DNA of 64,000 nucleotides from Tsukamurella pseudospumae (GCF_001575205.1 NZ_LSRE01000050.1:310001-374000); one strand, 5' to 3'. Positions 35,623-45,920 are shown, numbered from the stretch's first letter. Notes: generated by a model from the sequence alone, not told the origin. Made by a program: numbers and translations.

Positions 35623-37280
35623 TGAGCGGTACTCTCGCCGGGCTGCTGACGATCGGCACGCTCGTCGCGGCGCTCGCGATCGCGTACCGCCCGCTGGGCG
35701 ACTACCTCGCGCACGTCGTCACCACGCCCCGGCACTGGCGGGTCGAGAAGGTGGTCTACCGCCTCGTCGGCGCCGACCCGGAGGCCGAGCAGGGCTACCG
35801 CGTCTACGCGGTCGCGGCGCTGGCGTTCAGCGCGGTGAGCATCATCGCCCTCACGGGCCTGCTGCTCGCGCAGGGCCTGCTGCCCGGTTTCCACCCGAAG
35901 CAGTGGCGCTTCGACGAGGCGCTCAACACCGCGATCTCCTTCGTCACCAACACCAACTGGCAGTGGTACTCCGGCGAGACGGCGATGAACCTGGTCGCAC
36001 AGGCCATCGGCCTCGCGGTGCAGAACTTCGTGTCCGCGGCCGTCGGCATCGCCGTCGCCGTAGCGCTGATCCGCGGCTTCGTCCGCTCCCGCACCGACCG
36101 GCTCGGCAACTTCTGGGTGGACCTCACCCGCATCACGCTGCGCGTGCTCCTGCCGATCGCCGTGATCGGCGCGGTGATCCTCATGGCGCAGGGCGTGGTC
36201 CAGACGCTGTGGCAGCGACACGAGATCGTGGGACTCGACGGCCAGAAGCAGGTGCTCACCGGCGGCCTCGTCGCGAGCCAGGAGGTGATCAAGCTCCTCG
36301 GCACCAACGGCGGCGGCTTCTTCAACGGCAACTCGGCGCACCCGTTCGAGAACCCGACGGCCGCGACCAACCTCTTCCAGATCTTCCTCATCCTGCTGAT
36401 CCCGGTCGCGCTGCCGCGCATGCTGGGCAACCTGGTCGGCAACCACCGGCAGGGCTACGCGATCCTCGGCTCGATGACGATCATCTTCGCCGTCTCCACC
36501 GCGATCTCGATCGGCTCCCAGCTGGGCGGCCAGGGCACGGCGTCGCGCGCCGCGGGCGCCGCCCTCGAGGGCCAGGAACTGAGGTTCGGCCAGTGGGGCA
36601 CCGGCCTGTTCGCGACCGCCACCACCAGTACGTCGACGGGGGCCGTCAACGCCGCGCACGACAGCCTCACGCCCGGCGCCGGCGGCGCCGCGCTGGTGAA
36701 CATGCTGCTCGGCGAGATCAGCCCCGGCGGTGTGGGTTCCGGCCTGTACGGGATGCTCGGCATCGCCGTCCTGACGGTGTTCCTGTGCGGCCTCATGGTC
36801 GGCCGCACCCCCGAGTACCTGGGCAAGAAGATCGGCCGCAAGGAGATCACCCTCGCCGCCCTCTACATCCTCGTGATGCCCGCGCTGGTGCTGGTCGGGA
36901 CCGCGGCCACCGTCGTGCAGGAGCAGGGCGTCGCCGCGATGACCAATTCCGGCGCGCACGGCCTGTCGGAGGTGTTGTACGCCTACGCATCCGCGGCCAA
37001 CAACAACGGCAGCGCGTTCGCCGGCCTCGCCGTCGACACCCCGTGGTTCAACTACACGCTGGGCGCGGCGATGCTGCTCGGCCGGTTCGCGCCGATGGTC
37101 GCGATCCTCGCCCTCGCAGGCACACTCGCGCGACAGCACCCCGTGCCCGCCACCGCGGGCACCATTCCCACCCACCGCCCACTGTTCGTGGGCCTCACCG
37201 TGGGCGTCGTGGTCCTGGTGGCCGGACTGACCTTCGTCCCCGCCCTCGCGCTCGCACCGATCTCGGAGGTCACCCAGTGA
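35622..37280 (+). CDS. kdpA: K+-transporting ATPase subunit KdpA
   Basis: KdpA is the potassium-binding, channel-like subunit, 552 residues with ten helices. The four selectivity-filter loops are visible, for example [11 protein letters not shown] in loop 1 and [20 protein letters not shown] in loop 2, and [20 protein letters not shown] and [13 protein letters not shown] in loops 3 and 4. Length and order are normal. It overlaps kdpF by one base and kdpB by four. Confidence 0.97.
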   Translation: MSGTLAGLLTIGTLVAALAIAYRPLGDYLAHVVTTPRHWRVEKVVYRLVGADPEAEQGYRVYAVAALAFSAVSIIALTGLLLAQGLLPGFHPKQWRFDEALNTAISFVTNTNWQWYSGETAMNLVAQAIGLAVQNFVSAAVGIAVAVALIRGFVRSRTDRLGNFWVDLTRITLRVLLPIAVIGAVILMAQGVVQTLWQRHEIVGLDGQKQVLTGGLVASQEVIKLLGTNGGGFFNGNSAHPFENPTAATNLFQIFLILLIPVALPRMLGNLVGNHRQGYAILGSMTIIFAVSTAISIGSQLGGQGTASRAAGAALEGQELRFGQWGTGLFATATTSTSTGAVNAAHDSLTPGAGGAALVNMLLGEISPGGVGSGLYGMLGIAVLTVFLCGLMVGRTPEYLGKKIGRKEITLAALYILVMPALVLVGTAATVVQEQGVAAMTNSGAHGLSEVLYAYASAANNNGSAFAGLAVDTPWFNYTLGAAMLLGRFAPMVAILALAGTLARQHPVPATAGTIPTHRPLFVGLTVGVVVLVAGLTFVPALALAPISEVTQ

Positions 37281-39319
37281 ATTGGGAAGAAATCCGCTCG
37301 GCCCTGCCCCGCGCCGTCCGCAAGCTCGACCCGCGCACCCAGATCCGACAGCCCGTCGTGTTCGTGGTGTGGATCGCGTCGGTGTACACGACCGCGCTCG
37401 CCATCACGAAGCCCTCGGTGTTCGCGTGGGCCGTCGCGTTCTTCCTCTGGGCGACGGTGCTGTTCGCGAACCTCGCGGAGGCCGTCGCCGAAGGGCGCGG
37501 CCGCGCGCAGGCGGAGTCGCTGCGCAAGGCGAAGACCGAGACCGTCGCCCGCAGGCGCACCTCCACCGGCGAAGAGGAGGTCCCCGGTTCGCAACTCAAG
37601 ATCGGCGACCTCGTGATCGTCGACGCCGGCGAGGTCATCCCCGGCGACGGCGACGTCGTGGAGGGCATGGCCACCGTCGACGAGTCCGCGATCACCGGCG
37701 AATCCGCTCCCGTGGTCAGGGAATCCGGCGGCGACCGCTGCGCCGTCACGGGCGGCACCCGCGTACTCAGCGACCGCATCGTGGTCGAGATCAAGACGGA
37801 GCCGGGCAAGAGCTTCATCGACCGGATGATCGGGCTCGTCGAGGGCGCGAACCGGCAGAAGACGCCCAACGAGATCGCGCTGAACATCCTGCTGACGGTG
37901 CTCACGATCATCTTCCTGCTGGCCGTCGCGACGCTGCAGCCGATGGCGATCTACTCGGGCGGGGCCGTCGACGTGGTGGTGCTCGTGGCGCTGCTCGTGT
38001 GCCTGATCCCCACGACGATCGGCGCGCTGCTCTCCGCGATCGGCATCGCCGGCATGGACCGGCTGGTGCAGCGCAACGTGATCGCCAAGTCGGGCCGCGC
38101 CGTGGAGGCGGCGGGCGACGTGTCGACGCTGCTGCTCGACAAGACCGGCACCATCACCTACGGCAACCGCCGCGCCACGTCGTTCCACCCCGTGACGGGC
38201 CTCGGAGACGAGGATGACGCGGAGCACACGTTGGCCGGCCACGCGCTGCTCGCCTCGCTCGCCGACGAGACGCCCGAGGGACGGTCCATCGTCGACCTGG
38301 CGACGACGCTCGGCCACGAGGTCCCGACGGTCCGCCTCGGCTCCTTCGTGCCCTTCACCGCGCAGACGCGCATGTCCGGCGTGGACCTGCCCGACGGCAC
38401 CCGCATCCGCAAGGGCGCGTCCGCGGCCGTGCTGGCCTGGGTCGCCGCCGAGCGGCAGGGCGAGGGGACCGACGAGGACTCGATGAGCACCGTCGACGTG
38501 CGGCTGGCCGTGGACGAGATCTCCGCGTCCGGCGGCACCCCGCTGGTCGTGGCGCACGCCGAGCCCGGCGCCGCCCCGACGCTGCAGGGCGTCGTGCACC
38601 TCAGGGACGTCGTGAAGGCGGGCATGCGGGAGCGCTTCGGGCAGCTGCGCGAGATGGGCATCCGCACCGTCATGATCACCGGCGACAACCCGCTGACGGC
38701 GAAGGCCATCGCCGAGGAGGCCGGCGTCGACGACTACCTCGCGGAGGCCACCCCCGAGGACAAGCTGGCCCTGATCAGGCAGCAGCAGGAGGGCGGCCGC
38801 CTCGTCGCGATGACGGGCGACGGCACCAACGATGCGCCCGCGCTCGCGCAGGCCGACGTGGGCGTCGCGATGAACACGGGCACCTCCGCCGCGAAGGAGG
38901 CCGGGAACATGATCGACCTGGACTCCGACCCGACGAAGCTCATCGACATCGTGGAGATCGGCAAGCAACTGCTCATCACCCGCGGCGCGCTGACGACCTT
39001 CTCCATCGCCAACGACATCGCGAAGTACTTCGCGATCATCCCCGCGATGTTCGTGCCGCTCGCCCCAGGACTGGACGTGCTCAACGTGATGCGGCTGCAC
39101 AGCCCGCAGTCGGCCATCCTCTCGGCGGTGATCTTCAACGCGTTCATCATCGTCGCGCTGATCCCGCTGGCCATGCGGGGCGTGAAGTACACCGCGAGGT
39201 CGGCGGACAAGCTGCTGGCACGGAACCTCACGATCTACGGCCTCGGCGGCATCATCGCGCCGTTCATCGGGATCAAGCTCATCGACCTCGTCGTGAGTTT
39301 GCTGCCGGGACTCTCCTGA
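37277..39319 (+). CDS. kdpB: K+-transporting P-type ATPase subunit KdpB
   Basis: KdpB hydrolyses ATP to drive potassium uptake through KdpA. The 680-residue protein has the dephosphorylation motif TGES, the phosphorylated Asp D288 in [31 protein letters not shown], and the KdpB-specific SNxxAK-type helix ([18 protein letters not shown]). The GTG start overlaps the kdpA stop by 4 bp. Confidence 0.97.
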   Translation: MNWEEIRSALPRAVRKLDPRTQIRQPVVFVVWIASVYTTALAITKPSVFAWAVAFFLWATVLFANLAEAVAEGRGRAQAESLRKAKTETVARRRTSTGEEEVPGSQLKIGDLVIVDAGEVIPGDGDVVEGMATVDESAITGESAPVVRESGGDRCAVTGGTRVLSDRIVVEIKTEPGKSFIDRMIGLVEGANRQKTPNEIALNILLTVLTIIFLLAVATLQPMAIYSGGAVDVVVLVALLVCLIPTTIGALLSAIGIAGMDRLVQRNVIAKSGRAVEAAGDVSTLLLDKTGTITYGNRRATSFHPVTGLGDEDDAEHTLAGHALLASLADETPEGRSIVDLATTLGHEVPTVRLGSFVPFTAQTRMSGVDLPDGTRIRKGASAAVLAWVAAERQGEGTDEDSMSTVDVRLAVDEISASGGTPLVVAHAEPGAAPTLQGVVHLRDVVKAGMRERFGQLREMGIRTVMITGDNPLTAKAIAEEAGVDDYLAEATPEDKLALIRQQQEGGRLVAMTGDGTNDAPALAQADVGVAMNTGTSAAKEAGNMIDLDSDPTKLIDIVEIGKQLLITRGALTTFSIANDIAKYFAIIPAMFVPLAPGLDVLNVMRLHSPQSAILSAVIFNAFIIVALIPLAMRGVKYTARSADKLLARNLTIYGLGGIIAPFIGIKLIDLVVSLLPGLS

Positions 39320-39330
39320 AAGGCACCGAC

Positions 39331-39945
39331 ATGTTCTCCGGATCCCTCTCCGCCGCGCCCCGCCAGCTCCTGGCCGGGCTGCGCATGCTGATCGTCATGA
39401 CCGTCGTGCTCGGCGCCCTGTTCCCGCTCGTGGTGTGGGGTGTGGGGCAGGTCGCCTTCAGCGACAAGGCGAACGGCTCCCAGATCGAGCGGGGCGGCAC
39501 CGTCGTCGGATCGTCGCTGCTGGCCAGCACGTTCGACGGTCCGCAGTGGTTCCATCCGCGCCCGTCCGCGGGCGAGTACGACACGCTCGCCTCCGGCGGC
39601 ACCAACCTCGGGCCCAACAGCGAGAAGCTCGTTGCGCTCATCGCCGAGCGGCGCGCGAAGGTCGCCGCGGAGGACTCCGTGCCGGGCGCGAGCGTGGCAC
39701 CGTCGGACGTGCCGACCGATGCGGTGACGGCGAGCTTCTCCGGCCTCGATCCGGACATCTCCCCCGCGTACGCCCGGCAGCAGACGGCCCGCGTCGCCCG
39801 GGCCCGCGGCGTGTCGCCCGAGCGGGTGACGGCGCTGATCGCGCAGCACACCGAGGGGCGTCAGCTCGGCTACCTGGGCGTCGAGCGGGTTAACGTGGTG
39901 ACTCTGAACGCCGCACTCGCCGATCTCGCCGCCACAGCGAAGTAG
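39331..39945 (+). CDS. kdpC: K+-transporting ATPase subunit KdpC
   Basis: KdpC (204 residues) has one N-terminal membrane helix (LRMLIVMTVVLGALFPLVVW) and an extracytoplasmic domain that raises ATP affinity of KdpB. Family motifs are GSSLLASTFDGPQWFHPRPS, GGTNLGPNSEKL and DPDISPAYARQQTARVARAR. It lies 11 bp after kdpB. Confidence 0.96.
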   Translation: MFSGSLSAAPRQLLAGLRMLIVMTVVLGALFPLVVWGVGQVAFSDKANGSQIERGGTVVGSSLLASTFDGPQWFHPRPSAGEYDTLASGGTNLGPNSEKLVALIAERRAKVAAEDSVPGASVAPSDVPTDAVTASFSGLDPDISPAYARQQTARVARARGVSPERVTALIAQHTEGRQLGYLGVERVNVVTLNAALADLAATAK

Positions 39946-39969
39946 TCCGGGCCCGACACAGGAGGACAC

Positions 39970-42528
39970 ATGCCGAAGGGGCAGCTGCGCGTCTACCTGG
40001 GCGCCGCACCGGGCGTGGGCAAGACCTACGCGATGCTCACCGAGGGCGCGCGCCGCGCGTCCCGCGGGACCTCCGTGGTGGTGGGATACGTGGAGACCCA
40101 CGGCCGGCCGCAGACGGAGGCGCAGCTGCAGGGGCTGGACGTGATCGCCCGGCGGCGCGTCGAGTACCGCGGTGCGGTGCTGGAGGAGATGGACGTCGAC
40201 GCGGTGATCGCCGCGCACCCGACGGTGGTCCTGGTGGACGAGCTCGCGCACACCAATGCGCCGGGTTCGCGGAACGAGAAGCGCTGGCAGGACATCGCCG
40301 AGCTGCTCGACGCCGGGATCGCCGTGGTCACCACCGTCAACATCCAGCACCTCGAGTCCCTCGGCGATGTCGTGGAGTCGATCACCGGTGTGCGGCAGCG
40401 CGAGACGATCCCCGACACCGTCGTGCGCCGCGCCGAGCAGGTCCAGCTGGTGGACATGACGCCGGAGGCGCTGCGGCGCCGCATGGCGCACGGGAACATC
40501 TACCACCCGTCCAAGGTCGACGCCGCGCTCTCGCACTTCTTCCGCATCGGGAACCTCACGGCGCTCCGGGAACTCGCGCTGCTGTGGCTCGCGGACCGGG
40601 TGGACGAGCGCCTCGAGCAGTACCGTTCCGAGCAGGGCATCTCGGCGGCGTGGCCCACGCGCGACCGCACCGTCGTCGCGCTGACCGGCGGACCGGAGGG
40701 CGGCACGCTGCTGCGCCGCGCCGCGCGGATCGCGGCGAAGGGTGCGGGCGGCGAGCTGCGGGCCGTGTACGTCGCGCGCAGCGACGGCCTGTCGGGCGCC
40801 TCGCCCGCGGCGCTGACGAAGCTGCGGCAGCTCACCGAATCCCTCGGCGGCACCTTCCAGATCGTCACCGGCGACGACGTGGCCGCCGCGATCCTGCAGT
40901 ACGCCACGTCGGTGAACGCGTCGCGGATCGTGCTCGGCAAGTCGCGGCACCGGGCGCTGACCTCGGTGGTGCGCTGGCCCGTGTCGGACGCGGTGATCGA
41001 GGGGTCGGGCGAGATCGACGTGCAGGTGGTGACGCACGAGCGGGCCGCGGGTGCGCGCCGTCGCCGGCTGCTCCCCCGCGTCGACGGGCCCGAGCCCGCG
41101 CTCCTCGGCCGGCGGCGCACGATCGCCGGCTGGATGCTCGCGATCGCGGGCCCGGTGCTCCTCACGGCACTGCTCGCGCAGACCCGGCACTGGCACTCGC
41201 TGCCGACCGAGCTGATGCTGTTCCTCATGCTGACGGTGGCGGTGGCCCTCGTCGGTGGGCTGCGGCCGGCGGTGCCGGCGGCGATCCTCGGGTCCGTGCT
41301 GCTCAACTACTATTTCGCGCCGCCGTTGTACACGTTCACCGTGGCATCGGGCGAGAACGTCTTCGCCGTGGCGATGTTCGTGCTGACGGCGATCGCGGTG
41401 GCGTCCGTGGTGTCGATCGCCGCCCGGCAGACGGCCCGCGCGGCCCGGGCCCGGGCCGAGGCCGACGTGCTCAGCGGCCTCGCGGACACGCTGCTCGCGG
41501 CGGACGACGAGCTCCCCGCCCTGCTGGACGAGGCCATCGCGACCTTCGGCCTGCGCGGCGCGTCTCTTCTGCGCCGCGACGACGCCGAGTCGCCGTGGCA
41601 GCTGGTCGCCGGGCGGAAGGAGTCGCCACTGACCCCCGACGCCGGCACCGACGCGGCGCTGGTCGGCGACACCGTCGCGCTCGTGGTGGCCGGCGACCCG
41701 CTCAGCGCGTCCGAGCACGGCCTGCTCGTCGCCTTCGCGGCGCACGCGGCCGCACGCCTGGACCGCGAGGCGCTCACCGCGGAGGCCCGTCAGGCGCGCT
41801 CGCTCGCCGAGGGCAACCGGGCCCGGACGGCGCTGCTCAGCGCCGTCTCGCACGACCTGCGGACGCCGCTGGCCGGCATCAAGGCGGCGGTGAGCTCGCT
41901 GCGCAGCGACGACGTGGAGTGGTCCGACGAGGACGAGGCGGAGCTGCTCGCCACCATCGAGGAGAGCGCGGACCGGCTGGACTCCCTGGTGGGGAATCTG
42001 CTGGACATGTCTCGGCTGCAATCGGATTCGCTGACGCTGCTGACCCGCGAGGTGGGGATCGAGGAGGTGCTGCCCGCGATCTGGACGGCGCTCCCCGACG
42101 CGGACCTCGCCTTCGAGTTCGCCGGCGACGACACGGCGCCGCCGCCCACCGCACTCGCCGACCCGGGCCTCCTGGAGCGGGTGCTGGCGAACCTCGTCGA
42201 GAACGCCGTGCGCCACTCCGGAGGTTCGACGGTGACCGTGGGCGTCTCGGGCGTCCACACCCCGGACGGCGATCGCCTGCAGGTGCACGTGCGCGACCAC
42301 GGTCCGGGCGTGCCGCAGGAGCAGCGGGACGCGATGTTCGCGCCCTTCCAGCGGATGGGCGACGCGCCTGCGGGCAACGGCGTGGGCCTGGGTCTCGCGG
42401 TGGCCCGCGGGCTCACCGAGGCGATGGGCGGCACGCTCACCGCGGAGGACACCCCGGGCGGCGGCCTGACCATGATCGTGGACCTGCCGGCGGCGCAGCC
42501 GGTGTCGAGTGATGAGGTGGTCTCGTGA
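39970..42528 (+). CDS. kdpD: osmosensitive K+ channel sensor histidine kinase KdpD
   Basis: KdpD senses low potassium or turgor and phosphorylates KdpE. Order in 852 residues: a cytoplasmic KdpD domain with Walker A GAAPGVGKTYAML (about 11-23) and DELAHTNAPGSRNEKRWQD; a universal-stress-protein-like domain; four membrane helices (about 375-475, including NYYFAPPLYTF); a GAF-like region; and a histidine kinase with H-box SAVSHDLRTPLAGIKA (His about 628) plus ATPase motifs NLVENAVRHS and GVGLGLAVARGL. It is 24 bp after kdpC and overlaps kdpE by 4 bp. Confidence 0.97.
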   Translation: MPKGQLRVYLGAAPGVGKTYAMLTEGARRASRGTSVVVGYVETHGRPQTEAQLQGLDVIARRRVEYRGAVLEEMDVDAVIAAHPTVVLVDELAHTNAPGSRNEKRWQDIAELLDAGIAVVTTVNIQHLESLGDVVESITGVRQRETIPDTVVRRAEQVQLVDMTPEALRRRMAHGNIYHPSKVDAALSHFFRIGNLTALRELALLWLADRVDERLEQYRSEQGISAAWPTRDRTVVALTGGPEGGTLLRRAARIAAKGAGGELRAVYVARSDGLSGASPAALTKLRQLTESLGGTFQIVTGDDVAAAILQYATSVNASRIVLGKSRHRALTSVVRWPVSDAVIEGSGEIDVQVVTHERAAGARRRRLLPRVDGPEPALLGRRRTIAGWMLAIAGPVLLTALLAQTRHWHSLPTELMLFLMLTVAVALVGGLRPAVPAAILGSVLLNYYFAPPLYTFTVASGENVFAVAMFVLTAIAVASVVSIAARQTARAARARAEADVLSGLADTLLAADDELPALLDEAIATFGLRGASLLRRDDAESPWQLVAGRKESPLTPDAGTDAALVGDTVALVVAGDPLSASEHGLLVAFAAHAAARLDREALTAEARQARSLAEGNRARTALLSAVSHDLRTPLAGIKAAVSSLRSDDVEWSDEDEAELLATIEESADRLDSLVGNLLDMSRLQSDSLTLLTREVGIEEVLPAIWTALPDADLAFEFAGDDTAPPPTALADPGLLERVLANLVENAVRHSGGSTVTVGVSGVHTPDGDRLQVHVRDHGPGVPQEQRDAMFAPFQRMGDAPAGNGVGLGLAVARGLTEAMGGTLTAEDTPGGGLTMIVDLPAAQPVSSDEVVS

Positions 42529-43199
42529 CATTCGTTCTGGTCGTCGACGACGAGCCCGCGATCCTGCGGACCCTGCGGATCAACCTCAAGGCCCGCGGGT
42601 ACGAGGTGGAGACCGCCGCCGACGGGCGCTCCGCCCTGCAGATCGCGCGCGAGCGCACCCCCGACGTGGTGATCCTCGACCTGGGGCTGCCGGACCTGGA
42701 CGGGACGGCGGTGCTGGCGAAGCTGCGGGAGTTCTGCACGTCGCCGGTGATCGTGCTCTCCGCGCGGCACGGCAGCGACGACAAGGTCGAGTCGCTGGAC
42801 ATCGGCGCCGACGACTACGTGACCAAGCCCTTCGCGATGGACGAGTTCCTCGCCCGGGTGCGGGCCCAGGTGCGGCGGACGGGCCTCGTCGACGCGCCCG
42901 CGCCGGTGCGCACCGACGCCTTCGAGGTGAACTTCGAGGCGCGGACGGTGACCCGCGACGGCGCGACCGTGCGCCTCACCCCCACCGAGTGGAAGATCGT
43001 CGACGTGCTCGTCCGCAACGCCGACCGGCTGGTCTCCCAGCAGACCCTGCTGCACGAGGTGTGGGGCCCGTCGTACTCCCGCGAGACCAACTACCTGCGC
43101 GTGTACATGGCGCAGCTGCGGCGCAAGCTGGAGCCGGACCCGGCCACCCCGCGCTACTTCGTCACCGAGCCCGGGATGGGCTACCGGTTCATCCCATAG
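42525..43199 (+). CDS. kdpE: response regulator KdpE
   Basis: KdpE is an OmpR-type DNA-binding response regulator for kdpFABC, 224 residues. The receiver has the acidic pocket VVDDEPAI, the phosphoacceptor Asp 52 in VVILDLGLPDLDG and the Lys in YVTKPFAMDEFLARV. The winged-helix domain follows with LTPTEWKIVDVLVRNA and ETNYLRVYMAQLRRKLEPDP. The GTG start overlaps the kdpD stop (GTGA). Its last 19 bp overlap the degraded TetR-like gene on the opposite strand. Confidence 0.97.
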   Translation: MTFVLVVDDEPAILRTLRINLKARGYEVETAADGRSALQIARERTPDVVILDLGLPDLDGTAVLAKLREFCTSPVIVLSARHGSDDKVESLDIGADDYVTKPFAMDEFLARVRAQVRRTGLVDAPAPVRTDAFEVNFEARTVTRDGATVRLTPTEWKIVDVLVRNADRLVSQQTLLHEVWGPSYSRETNYLRVYMAQLRRKLEPDPATPRYFVTEPGMGYRFIP

Positions 43200-44222
43200 G
43201 TCGCGGCCGTCGCCGACGGCACAGGCGCCGACAGTGCCGGGGCCCGGTTGGGGAGCTCGGCGTACCGCCCGCCGGGAACGACGGTGCTCCTTCCGCGCGA
43301 CACTCGGATTCTGTCCGGTTCGGACACGACGCGGGTGAACGACTCGACGGCCCGCTGCCGCGCGGCGCGCAGCGCGGCGTCCGCGGTCTCGGCGGCGGCG
43401 ACGGTTCCCGCGCGGTGCGCGGCCCGGTTGTCGGCGTCGCCCAGATCGCTCACCAGGGGTTCGAGCTCGCGGACGACGGCGCCGAAGGCATGCGCGGCAA
43501 CCGTTCCCGCCGCGGTGTCGAGGCTGAAGGTGCGGGCGAGCGGCGCGGCGAGCCGCTCAGCCCAGCTGCGCTCCGCCAGCGCGAGCCACGCGGCCACCTC
43601 GGGCCGCTCCTGTCGCAGCGGGAGGATCCACGGGAGGTTCGAGGCCCACCCCGTCGCGACGACGTGGCCGGTGAGCACCGCGTGCAGGTCGTGCACGAAG
43701 CCCCCGCAGGGTGATCGACGACGGCACCGTACGGGCCAGAGGGCCGAGCGGGTCGTCGCCGCCGGCGGCGCCGAAGAACTCCGCGTCCGGCCACGCATCG
43801 TCGGTGCGGCCGTCCTCGCAGCGGCACCAGGACGGGCGGTCCCGCACGTCGCGTGCGGGCACCCCGCCCTCGCACCGACAGTCGTCGAGGACCGCCGCAG
43901 CGGCCTCCGCGGCCGGCCCTGACGGCCAGACGTCCGGCTCCGCGCGATCGGGCCGGGGTTCGAGCACCGCGCGCACGGCATCGTCGGGCTCGGGAAGCCA
44001 CCACGGCGTGCCGAACAGCAGGCGGGCGGTCGAGCCGTACTTGCGGCGCAGCGTGCGCTCGGACACCGACTCCTCGCCGGGCAGCCGCAACCGGTCGGCG
44101 ACCGCCGTGAGCGACACGCGGTCGAACCCCTCGCGCGCGACCATCGGCAGCGCGACGCGGATCGCCGCCTCGTGCAGCGCCCGATCGCGGATCGGCATCG
44201 TGCGTTCCTGGAAATTGTGCAT
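43181..44222 (-). pseudogene. frameshifted TetR-like regulator gene
   Basis: The first frame (from 44222, or a Met at 44198) gives a TetR-like DNA-binding domain: DRALHEAAIRVALPMVAREG and VSLTAVADRLRLPGEESVSE, then a Cys/Asp-rich middle. It runs out of phase at a run of five C (43701-43705, plus strand). In the next frame, sensible sequence continues: FVHDLHAVLTGHVVATGW, LPLRQERPEVAAWLALAERS and ETADAALRAARQRAVESF. Removing one base from the tract joins the two. The end of the second frame runs through a half copy of the dispersed palindrome (43301-43327) into kdpE, so the natural stop also seems lost. Either a real pseudogene or a sequencing error. Confidence 0.65.
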
Positions 44223-44300
44223 GGCTCCCCCCGAAGTCCACGTGTTCCCCCGATGCCGAGGCTACGGCCGTGACCGCGCCTGTGGGTGCGGACGGCGAAA

Positions 44301-44398
44301 CACTGTCACCGATGTCCTGAGACATCACACGACTTCTGCGCGACACTCGGATTCTGTCCGTTGCGGACAGCGTGTCCGAGATGGACGGAATCCGAGTG
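44301..44398 (+). repeat. dispersed palindromic element, copy B
   Basis: An IS-end-like unit CACTGTCACCGATGTCCTGA (44301-44320) is followed by GACATCAC, a 15-nt spacer, and the inverted repeat CACTCGGATTCTGTCC (44344-44359) / GGACGGAATCCGAGTG (44383-44398; one mismatch). The inner CGGACA/TGTCCG pair is at 44364-44378. It matches copy A in reverse orientation over about 95 bp. It occupies the intergenic region 44223-44494. Downstream, a short frame ending at 44493 (LERAWSLAVAAYADGAAR) may be the tail of a lost gene. Confidence 0.8.
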
Positions 44399-44494
44399 CC
44401 AGCGGGAAGTCCCTCGACTCCGATGCCGTGGAGCCGCTGGAGCGGGCGTGGAGCCTCGCCGTCGCGGCCTACGCCGACGGTGCCGCGCGCTGAG

Positions 44495-45493
44495 TCAGCG
44501 CGGCTCGACCGGCCCCAGCGATGCGGGCAGGCCCGCGAGGGCGAAGAGCGGTGCCGGGTCCAAGAAGGCCGAGACGTGCGTCAGCGCACCGTCGGTGAAG
44601 GTGAGCACGTCCAGTTGGAAGGGCAGCCAGACATCGCCGCCCGCCCCGGCGGCCCCGTCGGCAGCCGGCGAGCGCAGGTACATCGCGGCGGCGGGCAGGC
44701 CGTTGCACACCGTCGGGATCATCCGCAGGTCCCCGGCGACCTGAGCGGGGCACTGCGTCCGCGACAGCTCACCGATGGCCTCCGCCCCGCGGTACCAGCC
44801 CGGGATGGGCGGCATCTCCCACGTGGCGTCGGCGGCGAGGATGCGGACCACCCCGTCGATGTCGTGCCGTTCGAAGGCCGCGCAGAACTCGTCCCACACC
44901 TCCCGCTCGTGCGCGGACAACTCCGTCGCCCTCCGTCCGTCGCGGGCGGCACCGCCGCCGATGGAGGCCCGCGCCCGCTGCAGCGCGCTGTTGGCCGACG
45001 CCACGGAGGTCTCGAGCGCGGCGGCGGTCTCGGCGGCGGAGAACGCGAGGACGTCCCGCAGGATCAGGGCGGCGCGCTGCTTCGCCGGAAGCACCTGCAG
45101 CGCCGCCACCATCGCCAGCCCGATTCCCTCCCGCGCGACGGCCGCCTCCCCCGGATCGCCCAGCGCGGCGTCCGGGAGCGGCTGCAGCCACAGCACCTCG
45201 GTCGACGGTGCCACCGGCTCCAGCGGATTCGACGGCTCGCCGCCGAGGCCGACGGGCAGCACCCGCCGGGCCTTCGACGCCGACAGGCAGACGTTCGTCG
45301 CGATGGAGTACATCCACGTGCGCACCGACGACCGGCCCTCGAAGCGGTGAAAGGCCTTCCACGCGCGCAGGTAGGTCTCCTGCACCAGGTCCTCCGCATC
45401 CGACGCCGACCCCGACATGCGGTAGCAGTGCGCGAGCAGCTCCGCGCGCAGCGGGGCCGTGACCTCCTCGAAGCCGGTGTCGGTGGCGGTCAT
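44495..45493 (-). CDS. ECF sigma factor with C-terminal SnoaL-like domain
   Basis: This is an alternative sigma factor of the SigG/SigX5-like group, 332 residues. Region 2 reads AELLAHCYRMSGSASDAEDL then VQETYLRAWKAFHRFEGRS; region 4 reads LQVLPAKQRAALILRDVLAF and ETAAALETSVASANSALQRA. A third domain of about 130 residues (WDEFCAAFERHDIDGVVRIL, EMPPIPGWYRGAEAIGEL) has the SnoaL/NTF2 fold seen fused to this group, thought to modulate activity in place of a classical anti-sigma factor. It starts 1 bp after the stop of the VOC gene, so the two are translationally coupled. Confidence 0.9.
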   Translation of the reverse strand: MTATDTGFEEVTAPLRAELLAHCYRMSGSASDAEDLVQETYLRAWKAFHRFEGRSSVRTWMYSIATNVCLSASKARRVLPVGLGGEPSNPLEPVAPSTEVLWLQPLPDAALGDPGEAAVAREGIGLAMVAALQVLPAKQRAALILRDVLAFSAAETAAALETSVASANSALQRARASIGGGAARDGRRATELSAHEREVWDEFCAAFERHDIDGVVRILAADATWEMPPIPGWYRGAEAIGELSRTQCPAQVAGDLRMIPTVCNGLPAAAMYLRSPAADGAAGAGGDVWLPFQLDVLTFTDGALTHVSAFLDPAPLFALAGLPASLGPVEPR

Positions 45494-45494
45494 G

Positions 45495-45920
45495 TCAGCC
45501 CTCGGAGCCGATATGCTCGGGGCCGGCCTCGGCGGCCGCGGGGTCCATCCACATGATCTCCCAGCCGTGGCCGTCCGGGTCGTCGAAGGCGCGGCCGTAC
45601 ATGAAGCCGTGGTCCTCGGAACGGCCCTCCGTACCGCCGGCGGCGACGGCACGGTTCACCACCTCGTCGACCTCCTCTCGGCTTTCGGCGCTGAGCGCGA
45701 TGAGGCACTCCTTGACGCCGGGCGCCGCGGTCGTCGACTCGTGGAAGGTGCCGAAGAAGTCCGTCTTGAGCAGCATCGCGGCGATGTTCTCGCCCAGCTC
45801 CACGGCGAGGGCGTTCTCGTCGCTGAAATTCTCGTTGATGGTGTAGCCCACGGCGGTGAAGAAGTCCCGCGAGCGCTGGACGTCGGCGATGGGCAGGTTC
45901 ACGAAGATCATCTTGTGCAT
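45495..45920 (-). CDS. VOC-family protein
   Basis: This is a 141-residue glyoxalase/bleomycin-resistance-fold protein with two beta-alpha-beta-beta-beta modules: MIFVNLPIADVQRSRDFFTA at the start and GFMYGRAFDDPDGHGWEIMW at the end. In this group the metal ligands are partly kept (His/Glu near the ends), but the enzyme activity is unknown. The ATG at 45920 has an AGGAG site; an earlier in-frame start at 45977 lacks one. It is the first gene of a pair with the ECF sigma factor (1-bp gap), a common genomic partnership. Confidence 0.87.
   Translation of the reverse strand: MHKMIFVNLPIADVQRSRDFFTAVGYTINENFSDENALAVELGENIAAMLLKTDFFGTFHESTTAAPGVKECLIALSAESREEVDEVVNRAVAAGGTEGRSEDHGFMYGRAFDDPDGHGWEIMWMDPAAAEAGPEHIGSEG

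Noticed and set aside
35477-39319. A single 1280-residue frame covering kdpA and kdpB
   Set aside because: The frame is kdpB's, extended upstream through kdpA in the wrong phase. The true kdpB starts at the GTG at 37277.
39235-42531. A 1098-residue open frame on the minus strand across kdpCD
   Set aside because: It is fully antisense to well-supported kdp genes and shows no recognisable motifs.
34168-44328. Composite transposon bounded by the two IS-end-like segments
   Set aside because: The segment between them is the MFS gene and a normal kdp operon in conserved order, with no transposase; the ends alone do not support mobility.
44408-44493. Small gene ending in AAYADGAAR before the sigma factor
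   Set aside because: No start codon with a ribosome binding site fits, and the frame opens inside the repeat element; at most it is a gene tail.
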